This document shows positions 33,968 to 41,656 of a stretch of 62,644 nucleotides of DNA, piece by piece (positions within the stretch are counted from its first letter, which is position 1; each line of letters starts with the position of its first letter). The stretch lies in assembly GCF_947169445.1 (NCBI RefSeq), contig NZ_CAMVPU010000023.1:1-62644 (forward strand), in the 5' to 3' direction. The position numbers and the translations under genes are program-made. The notes below the pieces were generated by a model that did no database searches, had not been told where the DNA came from, and worked only from the letters and a program-made list of their open reading frames with translations. The DNA is from an uncultured Butyrivibrio sp. Lineage in GTDB: Bacteria; Bacillota; Clostridia; Lachnospirales; Lachnospiraceae.

Positions 33968-34825
33968 ATGAAAAGACAAAACAAATACCTTAAGCAGATT
34001 GTCCTTTGCTTTACAACTGCTCTTTTGCTTGCAATAGCGCTTCCTGCCCCAAAGGTTTACGCGGACTTTTACGGCATGTGGGAAGAAAATGAAATTCCTT
34101 CCACGAGGCAGAAGGAGCGACTTGTAGACGAAGCTGATCTTCTTACCGATAGCGAGGAGGCAGCTCTTTTATCCAAACTAAATACATTAAGCCAGAAGCA
34201 CCAGTCAAATATTGTCATCCTCACTGTTGATGATTACACAGGAGATGCCGAGTCTTACTCAGATGACTACTTTGATTACAATGGCTTCCAGGCCGATTAT
34301 GATTCAGGCGTATTGTTTTTCCTGGGAATGTCTGATAGAGCATATTGGTTTAGCACCTATGGTTCAGCTATTTATGCATTTACCGATTATGGCATAAGTG
34401 AACTTGGCGACACCGTGGTTCCATACCTTGCTGACGGAGACTACTATGGAGCATTTAACCGTTACATAGAAGTAGCCGATAATTATTTTACTCTTTACGA
34501 AGAGGGCACTCCATTTGATGTCAGCAGCCAGCCGGAAGAGCCCAAAAACATACCGCTTGCAATCGGAATTTGCATTATCATTGGCCTTCTCGGTGCACTT
34601 ATTCCGCTATTCATCATGGTTGCGGACCTTACTACTGTACGTAAGAGCGTCAATGCATCGGGATATCAGTCACATTCCGGCATTAAGCTTACTGTCCACA
34701 ATGACAAATTTATCAGAGCAACAACTAATCGCACCAGAAGAGCTGAAAGCAGCAGTAGCGGCGGAAGCTCCACTCACTCTTCCAGCTCAGGTTCAAGCCA
34801 CGGAGGCGGCGGAGGACATTTTTAG
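33968..34825 (+). CDS. TPM-domain membrane protein, YdjH/YgcG-like
   Basis: 285 residues. Signal sequence at 1-32 (LCFTTALLLAIALPAPKVYA), TPM domain (VDEADLLTDSEEAALLSKLNTL, NIVILTVDDYTG, YDSGVLFFLGMSDRAYWFSTYG), one membrane helix (IPLAIGICIIIGLLGALIPLF) and a Ser/Gly-rich tail ending SSHGGGGGHF. Third of the YdjI-G-H set, starting 14 bp after the YdjG-like gene. TPM domains act in envelope maintenance and photosystem repair; the molecular activity is not settled. Confidence 0.9.
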   Translation: MKRQNKYLKQIVLCFTTALLLAIALPAPKVYADFYGMWEENEIPSTRQKERLVDEADLLTDSEEAALLSKLNTLSQKHQSNIVILTVDDYTGDAESYSDDYFDYNGFQADYDSGVLFFLGMSDRAYWFSTYGSAIYAFTDYGISELGDTVVPYLADGDYYGAFNRYIEVADNYFTLYEEGTPFDVSSQPEEPKNIPLAIGICIIIGLLGALIPLFIMVADLTTVRKSVNASGYQSHSGIKLTVHNDKFIRATTNRTRRAESSSSGGSSTHSSSSGSSHGGGGGHF

Positions 34826-34859
34826 TTCTTCGACAATAACTCAATAGGAGGTCTGCATT

Positions 34860-36626
34860 TTGGACATACGACGCAGGATCAGAGCTCTTATTTTTTCATT
34901 ATGTGCAATAGTTCTGGTTGTACTTGTTATTCTATTTTTAGGAAGTAACAGGTACAAATCACCGCGGCACTTTAATCTAGTCCAGCTATCTGATGGCTGG
35001 ACTGTTAAGTGCGCTTCCAATACTTATACTCCCGATGATCTGACCAAACTTAATTTAGGTATCGCAAACAAAGGTGATGCCATCACTCTTACAAGAACTC
35101 TCGGTTCTTATGCGCTTGATTCTGCCACAATTAATTTTCGCTCTATTTTGTCAACTGTAGATGTTTATCTGGATGGTTCTCCCATCTATTCCTTTGGCCA
35201 CGAGTATCTGGCAAACGGCGAAATGCTGCCCAAGTACCAGCATTTTATCACTCTTCCCAGAAATTATGAGGGAAAAGAACTTACTATAGTCATTACTCCT
35301 GATGAAGATAATGCTTTCTCAGGATTATCTCCGATAATCATAGGCGACATGGAAGACATCACAAGAACCATGTCCCAGGGTGGAAGGCTCCCACTTACCG
35401 TTGGTGTATTCTTAGTAACCTTCGGCTTTGTTCTTATCATTCTTTCTCCACTTCTTTTATATAATACCTATCACGATCTCAGTATCGCATTCAGCGGTCT
35501 GATCTCATTTTGCATGGGTATTTACATCCTGTGCTACAACGATCTTTTCTGGATCTTCTCTGATGCCCCGGCAGCATATACCTTCCTTGAGTACTTTTCT
35601 CTTTTTACAATTCCGGCCGGCATCCTGTTTTTTCTGGCTTCTTCGAAGCATATAACCAGTAAAAAAGCCGCTATCGTTCTTGGTATCATTAACGTCAGCT
35701 TCTCTATAGTTACAGCTCTTTTACACCTTACAAACCTGGTACATATCTGCCACTTTGTTTCCTGGCTCCATGTACTTGCTCTGTCAGAAGGAATACTTGT
35801 CATAGCATCACTGATTTGCAATTCAATAAAAAGATATCGCAAAATGGGAAAATATAGCACCAAGAATACCTCTACCAACGTTCTGCTTCTTGGACTTATG
35901 GGGTTCCTTGGCTGCTGTCTTGTGGATATCGTCAAGTTTAACATCCTGAAGTTCTTTGGTGTTGGTGAAGTAAACGCAAACATTGATTTCATGACTGTAG
36001 GCGCACTTTTATTTATTGTCAGCCTTGTTATCAACTACTTTTTCCACTGCATCGAATATATAAGTGAATCAACTACTAAAAGGCAGCTTGAAGGACTTGC
36101 CTACACCGATACACTTACCGGGATTTCCAACAGATCCAGATGCGAATTATATCTGGCTAAGATTACCGGTGACTATACTATAATCAGCATAGACCTTGAT
36201 TATCTTAAATACACTAATGACAACTATGGTCATACAGAGGGAGACCGCTTAATCAGTACTTTTTCTCAGATTCTTCAGGACAGTTTCACCGATGCTTCTC
36301 TTGTTGGACGAATGGGCGGCGACGAATTTATCGTTATTCTTCCTTATGCTGACAATAATCGCACTAACAGAGATATTAATTGTTTCAATGACCAGTTGAA
36401 ATACAGAAACTCTATAGAATCGCACCTTAAGTTCTCCGCATCCTATGGTTTTGCTGATAGTAAGGATCCTGCGCTAAAAGATAACCTTACACCTCAAAAA
36501 GTATATCTTCTTGCTGATAGCCGCATGTATCAGATGAAAAAACAGCACCACCAGGAGACTCTCGGCAGGCTCTATGATGATCTTATAAAAGACATGAACA
36601 TGAAGGGAGGAAAGAATAATGATTAA
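34860..36626 (+). CDS. Membrane diguanylate cyclase (extracellular sensor + 7 TM + GGDEF)
   Basis: 588 residues. N-terminal helix, an extracellular beta-rich domain (residues ~35-175), about seven membrane helices (~180-400), then a GGDEF domain with LTGISNRSR and GRMGGDEFIVIL. The signature is intact, so c-di-GMP synthesis is expected. The inhibitory RxxD site is missing. The start is TTG at 34860, with AGGAGG eight bases upstream and no ATG in a better place. It follows the TPM gene by 34 bp and overlaps the next GGDEF gene by 8 bp. Confidence 0.88.
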   Translation: MDIRRRIRALIFSLCAIVLVVLVILFLGSNRYKSPRHFNLVQLSDGWTVKCASNTYTPDDLTKLNLGIANKGDAITLTRTLGSYALDSATINFRSILSTVDVYLDGSPIYSFGHEYLANGEMLPKYQHFITLPRNYEGKELTIVITPDEDNAFSGLSPIIIGDMEDITRTMSQGGRLPLTVGVFLVTFGFVLIILSPLLLYNTYHDLSIAFSGLISFCMGIYILCYNDLFWIFSDAPAAYTFLEYFSLFTIPAGILFFLASSKHITSKKAAIVLGIINVSFSIVTALLHLTNLVHICHFVSWLHVLALSEGILVIASLICNSIKRYRKMGKYSTKNTSTNVLLLGLMGFLGCCLVDIVKFNILKFFGVGEVNANIDFMTVGALLFIVSLVINYFFHCIEYISESTTKRQLEGLAYTDTLTGISNRSRCELYLAKITGDYTIISIDLDYLKYTNDNYGHTEGDRLISTFSQILQDSFTDASLVGRMGGDEFIVILPYADNNRTNRDINCFNDQLKYRNSIESHLKFSASYGFADSKDPALKDNLTPQKVYLLADSRMYQMKKQHHQETLGRLYDDLIKDMNMKGGKNND

Positions 36627-38310
36627 GAAGCGTTTTCTCCCTATAATTCTATCTGTGATCATAACAATTCTGATTTTGACAGGCTGCTTTGTAACACTAA
36701 CCAATTCAACCAAACATACGACCTACACTTTGGACGATGGGTGGGATGTCACTATTAACCATACATTGTATGAAAATGTAACTTTATCTGAGTTTTATAA
36801 AGCATATCCGAATATTTTAATGCGCGGCGATCATGTAACCATGACTCACGCTCTCCCTGATATTAATGATCTGACAACGCCGGCACTTCTTTTCAGAAGC
36901 AGATATACAACACTTTTGTGCTATGTTGACAGCAGGCTTATCTTCCAATTTGGCGAGGAATTCTACAATCACAATAAATTCCTTGGAAAAATGTATCATG
37001 TCATTTCTCTGCCATCGGATTATGCCGGTAAAACCATTACTTTTGATATGCTGATAGGAGAAGACGATGCCTTCAAGGCTCTTCATCCGCCAATTCTTGG
37101 CGATCAGCCTGATATAACCGGTATGTTTGTGCATGATAATCTTATCATCATCGCCACCGGCGCTTTTATGTTTGTATTTGGTCTTATTAATTTGTGCATA
37201 GGGCTTTTTTTTGTCACCAGAATTCCTGATGTTAAGAGCCTCTTATTCGGTGCGCTTTTTTGCATGAACCTCAGCGCCTGGCTTATGACCTACTACAATA
37301 TTCTTTCTCTTTTTATCTATACAGAGTATGAGACACAGATTGAATACTTCACCATGTATCTGATAGTGCCCTACTGCTTCATTATTGTTTACTATGTTTT
37401 GAATTTAAAGGGCAACATGAGCTTTTGGGCGCTAATGACTATTGGATGCGGTGTTCCTATTGTTCAATATATATTGCAGTACGCCTTCAATATTCATCTG
37501 CGGACTTCACTTCCAATCTATCATTTATCAGCAATCCTTGGTATATTTGTACTGTTCTATTTTGCAATAGTCACAAGAAATAAAAGCAATGTTTCAGCCG
37601 CTGCAAAAATCCAATTGACCGGACTTTGCATATTTACAATATCAGAGCTTCTTCATCTGGGAATTTACTATGTAGATATGTTCCACATCCAGTACTCTGC
37701 CCCTCTAAACAGGCTTGTTATCGCACTTGGATGCTTCATCTTCGCAGTATGTCAGCTATTTACATACCTTTCCTATATAACTGATGCCTATGCGAAAAAG
37801 CAGGAAAATATCTCTTTGTCTCACCTGGCCTATGCTGATGGCCTTACAAATCTGGCCAACAGAGCCAAAAGCGACAGCTTGATGGACGAACTTAACTCTG
37901 CCACTGATGATTACTGTATTCTGAGCATCGACTTAAATGGGCTTAAGGATGTTAATGACAAGTTCGGACATCCAACCGGAGACCGCTATATCAAAGATGT
38001 CTCCAAGGTACTTACTACGACCTTCGGAGACAGTAGTTTCTGCGCAAGAATAGGCGGAGATGAGTTCCTTGTGATCATTAGAGATGCCGAGACCAAAGAT
38101 ATCAATTCACTTATTGGCAGAATGAATAGTGCTCTTAATGTCATGAATGCGCTATACACAGAGTACCACCGCAGCGTAGCTACCGGCTTTGCCTTCAGGC
38201 ATGAATGTGATGGTGGCACCTCGCACAATGTATATCTGCTTGCCGACCAGCGCATGTATGAAGCTAAGCGCGCCATGCACGAAGAGCTTGGAATACGGTC
38301 GAGATTGTAA
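36619..38310 (+). CDS. Membrane diguanylate cyclase, paralogue of the preceding gene
   Basis: 563 residues with the same plan: N-terminal helix, extracellular domain (~35-170), seven or so membrane helices, GGDEF domain with LTNLANRAKSD and ARIGGDEFLVII. The active-site motif is intact and the RxxD inhibitory site is absent. The extracellular domains of the two paralogues share layout (GWxVxxN, SYxxxxYxDGxxIYxFG-like segments) but are well diverged, suggesting different signals. Its 3' end overlaps the convergent permease gene by 47 bp. Confidence 0.88.
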   Translation: MIKKRFLPIILSVIITILILTGCFVTLTNSTKHTTYTLDDGWDVTINHTLYENVTLSEFYKAYPNILMRGDHVTMTHALPDINDLTTPALLFRSRYTTLLCYVDSRLIFQFGEEFYNHNKFLGKMYHVISLPSDYAGKTITFDMLIGEDDAFKALHPPILGDQPDITGMFVHDNLIIIATGAFMFVFGLINLCIGLFFVTRIPDVKSLLFGALFCMNLSAWLMTYYNILSLFIYTEYETQIEYFTMYLIVPYCFIIVYYVLNLKGNMSFWALMTIGCGVPIVQYILQYAFNIHLRTSLPIYHLSAILGIFVLFYFAIVTRNKSNVSAAAKIQLTGLCIFTISELLHLGIYYVDMFHIQYSAPLNRLVIALGCFIFAVCQLFTYLSYITDAYAKKQENISLSHLAYADGLTNLANRAKSDSLMDELNSATDDYCILSIDLNGLKDVNDKFGHPTGDRYIKDVSKVLTTTFGDSSFCARIGGDEFLVIIRDAETKDINSLIGRMNSALNVMNALYTEYHRSVATGFAFRHECDGGTSHNVYLLADQRMYEAKRAMHEELGIRSRL

Positions 38311-39439
38311 TAGAATATGACATGGTCCTAAACAGATGCAATGCTACAAAGACTAGCAAAAATACTACATTTGCTATAGTGAAATAAAGGATGTAGGATG
38401 ACTGCTTTTCTTTGTAGCTTGCAGTATAGAATTTGAAAGATATAAGGCTAGCCATGGAAGCTATCAGGGTACCAAGTCCGCCTGCATTTACACCGATAAG
38501 AAGTTCTTTAAAATTAGTAGCAAATCCTGAAAGCATAAGGGTTGCTGGCACGTTGCTGATGAACTGGCTGGCGATTACAGCAACAGTAAATTCTCGGCCG
38601 GAGGTTACTCCTCCAAGGAATTCCTTGAACGAAGGAATTCGCGCCATGTTTCCGGTAAATATAAAGAATCCGATAAATGTAAGGAGCAACAAATAGTCTG
38701 CTCTAAACAGAATCTTGAAATCCATTCCCCCCACAACAACAAGAACAATTATTGCCATAATGTACCAGGGTAGAACTCTCAAAACTGATAGCAAGGCCAA
38801 TACAAAAAGAGCACCATAAATTATAATCTGAATCTTGGAGCCGAATTTCGTAACAACTGAAAGACCTGAATCAACTTGAACTGTCTCATTCTTTTTTGGA
38901 ATGATGAAAAGACACGCAATCAAAAGAAGTGCCGCAGCAATTGTATATGGAAGCATGTAGGAAACAAAATCTATAAGTGACATTCCAGTTGTTCCGTAAA
39001 GATAAAGATTCTGAGGATTTCCTATAGGTGTAGACATACTGCCAAGGTTAGCAGCAATCGTCTGAAATACAATTACCGGAATCATGAGGTCTTCTCTCTT
39101 GCAGCTCTTTAAAACAAGCATTCCAAAGGGCACAAAGGTAATAAGTGCTACATCATTGGTAATGAGCATACTGCCGAAAAAGCACATAAAAATAAGCGCG
39201 GCGCAAAGCTGCCAGGTCATATCTACTTTATTCATAAGTAGCTGCCCTATCTTCTCAAATACCGAATTCTCCTTAAGCCCCTGGATAACTACCATGAGAG
39301 CCCAAAGTATTCCAAGGGATCTAAAATCAATATAATCTAAATAAGACTTATCCGGCCTGACAAAAAATGCCGATATAAATGCTAGTGTCCAGGCTGCATA
39401 CAGCACCGGGTCATTCTTAAACTTCTTCAAAAAATCCAT
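38264..39439 (-). CDS. SLC13/ArsB-type anion permease
   Basis: 391 residues, about ten membrane helices. Ion-transporter family features: SMLITNDVALITFVPFG and the family motif SMSTPIGNPQNLYLYG. This superfamily includes citrate, arsenite and dicarboxylate carriers; the substrate is not clear. It follows the small unknown gene with overlapping stop/start and so belongs to the tex-GH27 transcript. Its stop lies within the end of the convergent GGDEF gene. Confidence 0.85.
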   Translation of the reverse strand: MDFLKKFKNDPVLYAAWTLAFISAFFVRPDKSYLDYIDFRSLGILWALMVVIQGLKENSVFEKIGQLLMNKVDMTWQLCAALIFMCFFGSMLITNDVALITFVPFGMLVLKSCKREDLMIPVIVFQTIAANLGSMSTPIGNPQNLYLYGTTGMSLIDFVSYMLPYTIAAALLLIACLFIIPKKNETVQVDSGLSVVTKFGSKIQIIIYGALFVLALLSVLRVLPWYIMAIIVLVVVGGMDFKILFRADYLLLLTFIGFFIFTGNMARIPSFKEFLGGVTSGREFTVAVIASQFISNVPATLMLSGFATNFKELLIGVNAGGLGTLIASMASLISFKFYTASYKEKQSSYILYFTIANVVFLLVFVALHLFRTMSYSITISTVFQALRAWRA

Positions 39440-39840
39440 TATTGCTCCTTTTTTATCAGACTCATCAGCTTATCAATCACAGTTCTGCCCTGTGATAGGT
39501 CCAGCACTTCATTTCCTCCAAACACATCCTCTTTGGAAGGCAAAATAATACCACGCAAATAAGTCTGTGCGATGGCATTCGCACAGACTCTGCAGTCATA
39601 AATATCTTTTAATTTGGTAGAATCGCCCCAGTCAAGATCGGGCCACTTTAGAACATTTACCATGAATTCATGAATTATTCTTGCGGCAGTTTTCTTGAGA
39701 AGCTTAAGCTCAAGCTTTTCCGGTGGGTAATTATTCAGATAATAATCAAGGTAATATCCAAGATTATCTACCGCAAGATCCTCACCGGTCTGTTCCATAT
39801 ACGTATCAATTAACAAATCAAAAAATTCTTTCTCAGTCAT
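39439..39840 (-). CDS. Conserved protein of unknown function in the GH27 operon
   Basis: 133 residues, mostly helical, acidic N-terminus (MTEKEFFDLLIDTYMEQTGEDL) and a DCRVCANAIAQTYLRG stretch with a CxxC. No signal peptide or membrane helix. I do not recognise the family. It starts just past the alpha-galactosidase stop with little ribosome site, suggesting translational coupling, and ends on the permease start codon. Confidence 0.7.
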   Translation of the reverse strand: MTEKEFFDLLIDTYMEQTGEDLAVDNLGYYLDYYLNNYPPEKLELKLLKKTAARIIHEFMVNVLKWPDLDWGDSTKLKDIYDCRVCANAIAQTYLRGIILPSKEDVFGGNEVLDLSQGRTVIDKLMSLIKKEQ

Positions 39841-39844
39841 ATCA

Positions 39845-41635
39845 TCACACAACCGGCGATACCAATAATGTTACATTATCGCAGGCAGCAAGCCCCTCTA
39901 CCGCAAACACTCCTGTTGTATTCTCGGTCTCTTCCCCAGTCCAAAGATCTTTTACCACATATTTGTCACTCTTGTAGATCCAGTCCCCAAGGGCTTTCTT
40001 AAGGTCACAGAGCTTAACAGAATACGTTTCCTTCTTATCTTCTTCACTGACATTTATGAAGCTAAGGGCAAATCTGTTGCCGGAAAGAGGCTTACAGAGG
40101 ATATCAACTCTATTAATGTCTCTGATGTATTCTTTAGACGGATCTGTCTGTGCCAGACTAGAATACACTCTTTTTGCCTGAATGCCAAGTGAATCCTGAT
40201 TCAGTGCAATAATATCCTTGTTGGCAATAATGTTATAAATTTCATCGCCTTTTTCAACTCTTCTAAGGTCCATTCCCAGCATAAGAGGCGAGTTCATCAT
40301 ACTCCACATTGTCATGTGGGTCTTATTCTGAACATTATTAAGTCCATTCATACCGATCATCATCATGTCAGGATCGTTCCAGCCTTTATCAAGGCCTGCA
40401 AATTCGTCCATGATAACAGCCTTACTATACTGCGTAGTAACGCTTGTGGTGTAGTCTCCAGTCCAGGTACCAACTCCGGGATCCCCGTCACTTCCAACTC
40501 TAAAGGTAATATCGTTAAGTATTCTCCAGGAATCGCATACTTTATAAGCCCAGTTCTGAGGCTGTGTCTTTCCCCATTCACAGGCAGAATAATAAATATC
40601 TTTTTCAGGCGCCTGCTTCTTTAATTCTTTCAAAAGACGTGCATAGGAATTAAGGGTGTTCTCCTGTCTGCGATGATTCATGATACGAAGCACATTTTCA
40701 CCCTTTTTGAGCTTTATCTTTATTTCGCTGCTCCACTTATAGTCATTCTCATCCGCTGTTTCTTCAACGAAATCATCGTAAAAGAGCTCATCACCCACGG
40801 CTACCTGAAGCCATGCGCCTACTCCTTCTTTTTTTCCAGTTGCATATAAAACAGATAACGGCACCTCTTTATCTTCATCTGCCTCAATTGTAAATACAAG
40901 CTCACTACTGCGAAGGCCCACAGGAGAAGCATCAGGTCCTGTCCCATCGAAGGTTCCAATCCCGAAAGCATAATCTTCCACAAGCTCAGCTCTTTCGCCG
41001 GTCAGATGAACATTTTTCACAGATATACCAAGCTTATTTACTTCACCCTCGCTGCCACAGGAAGAAACATCCTTCACTTTAACTTCAGCATCTGATAACC
41101 TTATCGCCCTAATATTTGGTGCAAAGGTATATCTCGCATTCTCCGGATTTGAAAAGGTTGCATTATCCCACAGATAGTAGCAGTTATCAACTTTAAGAAA
41201 ATCAACTCCCCACTCAAGGTAGCTTGCGGCATCCTCTGCTTCGTGACCGCAGGTTCCGACTTCTGCTCCTGCGCAGAGATTTGTTCCTATATCATTGTAC
41301 ATACCGAATTTAAGGCCTTTTTCATGTACATAATCAGAAAGAGCCCTAAAGCCACTTGGAAACTTTACTTCCTCGTTGGACAGTCTTCCATCAATTCGTT
41401 GATCCTTGTAACAGCCATCATCAAGAATTACATATTCATAGCCCAGGTCTTTTAATCCAAGACTTACGAATTTATCAGCCATAGCCTTGGTAAGTGCCTC
41501 AGTATTGCCGCTGCCAAAAGCATTCCAGCTATTCCATCCCATAGCAGGAAGCTTGTTTTTCTCTTTTCCAAATAAAACCTGTCCATTTTCAAATGAGTCA
41601 AATCTGCCCTCTTGGCCAATTCTGTCCGGTGTCAT
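39845..41635 (-). CDS. Alpha-galactosidase, GH27, with a domain inserted in the catalytic barrel
   Basis: 596 residues. Cleaves terminal alpha-1,6-galactose from raffinose-type sugars or galactomannan. GH27 landmarks: LPAMGWNSWNAFG, YVILDDGCY, nucleophile in FLKVDNCYY (Asp150), IYYSACEWG, acid/base in SWRILNDI (Asp375), WNDPDMMMIG. A ~170-residue beta-rich stretch (about residues 156-328) lies between KVDNC and YYSACEWG, where ordinary GH27 enzymes have ~30 residues. No signal peptide, so cytoplasmic. The ATG at 41635 has GGAG six bases upstream. It follows tex by 21 bp. Confidence 0.92.
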   Translation of the reverse strand: MTPDRIGQEGRFDSFENGQVLFGKEKNKLPAMGWNSWNAFGSGNTEALTKAMADKFVSLGLKDLGYEYVILDDGCYKDQRIDGRLSNEEVKFPSGFRALSDYVHEKGLKFGMYNDIGTNLCAGAEVGTCGHEAEDAASYLEWGVDFLKVDNCYYLWDNATFSNPENARYTFAPNIRAIRLSDAEVKVKDVSSCGSEGEVNKLGISVKNVHLTGERAELVEDYAFGIGTFDGTGPDASPVGLRSSELVFTIEADEDKEVPLSVLYATGKKEGVGAWLQVAVGDELFYDDFVEETADENDYKWSSEIKIKLKKGENVLRIMNHRRQENTLNSYARLLKELKKQAPEKDIYYSACEWGKTQPQNWAYKVCDSWRILNDITFRVGSDGDPGVGTWTGDYTTSVTTQYSKAVIMDEFAGLDKGWNDPDMMMIGMNGLNNVQNKTHMTMWSMMNSPLMLGMDLRRVEKGDEIYNIIANKDIIALNQDSLGIQAKRVYSSLAQTDPSKEYIRDINRVDILCKPLSGNRFALSFINVSEEDKKETYSVKLCDLKKALGDWIYKSDKYVVKDLWTGEETENTTGVFAVEGLAACDNVTLLVSPVV

Positions 41636-41656
41636 ACTCTTCTCCAAGTAAAATAT

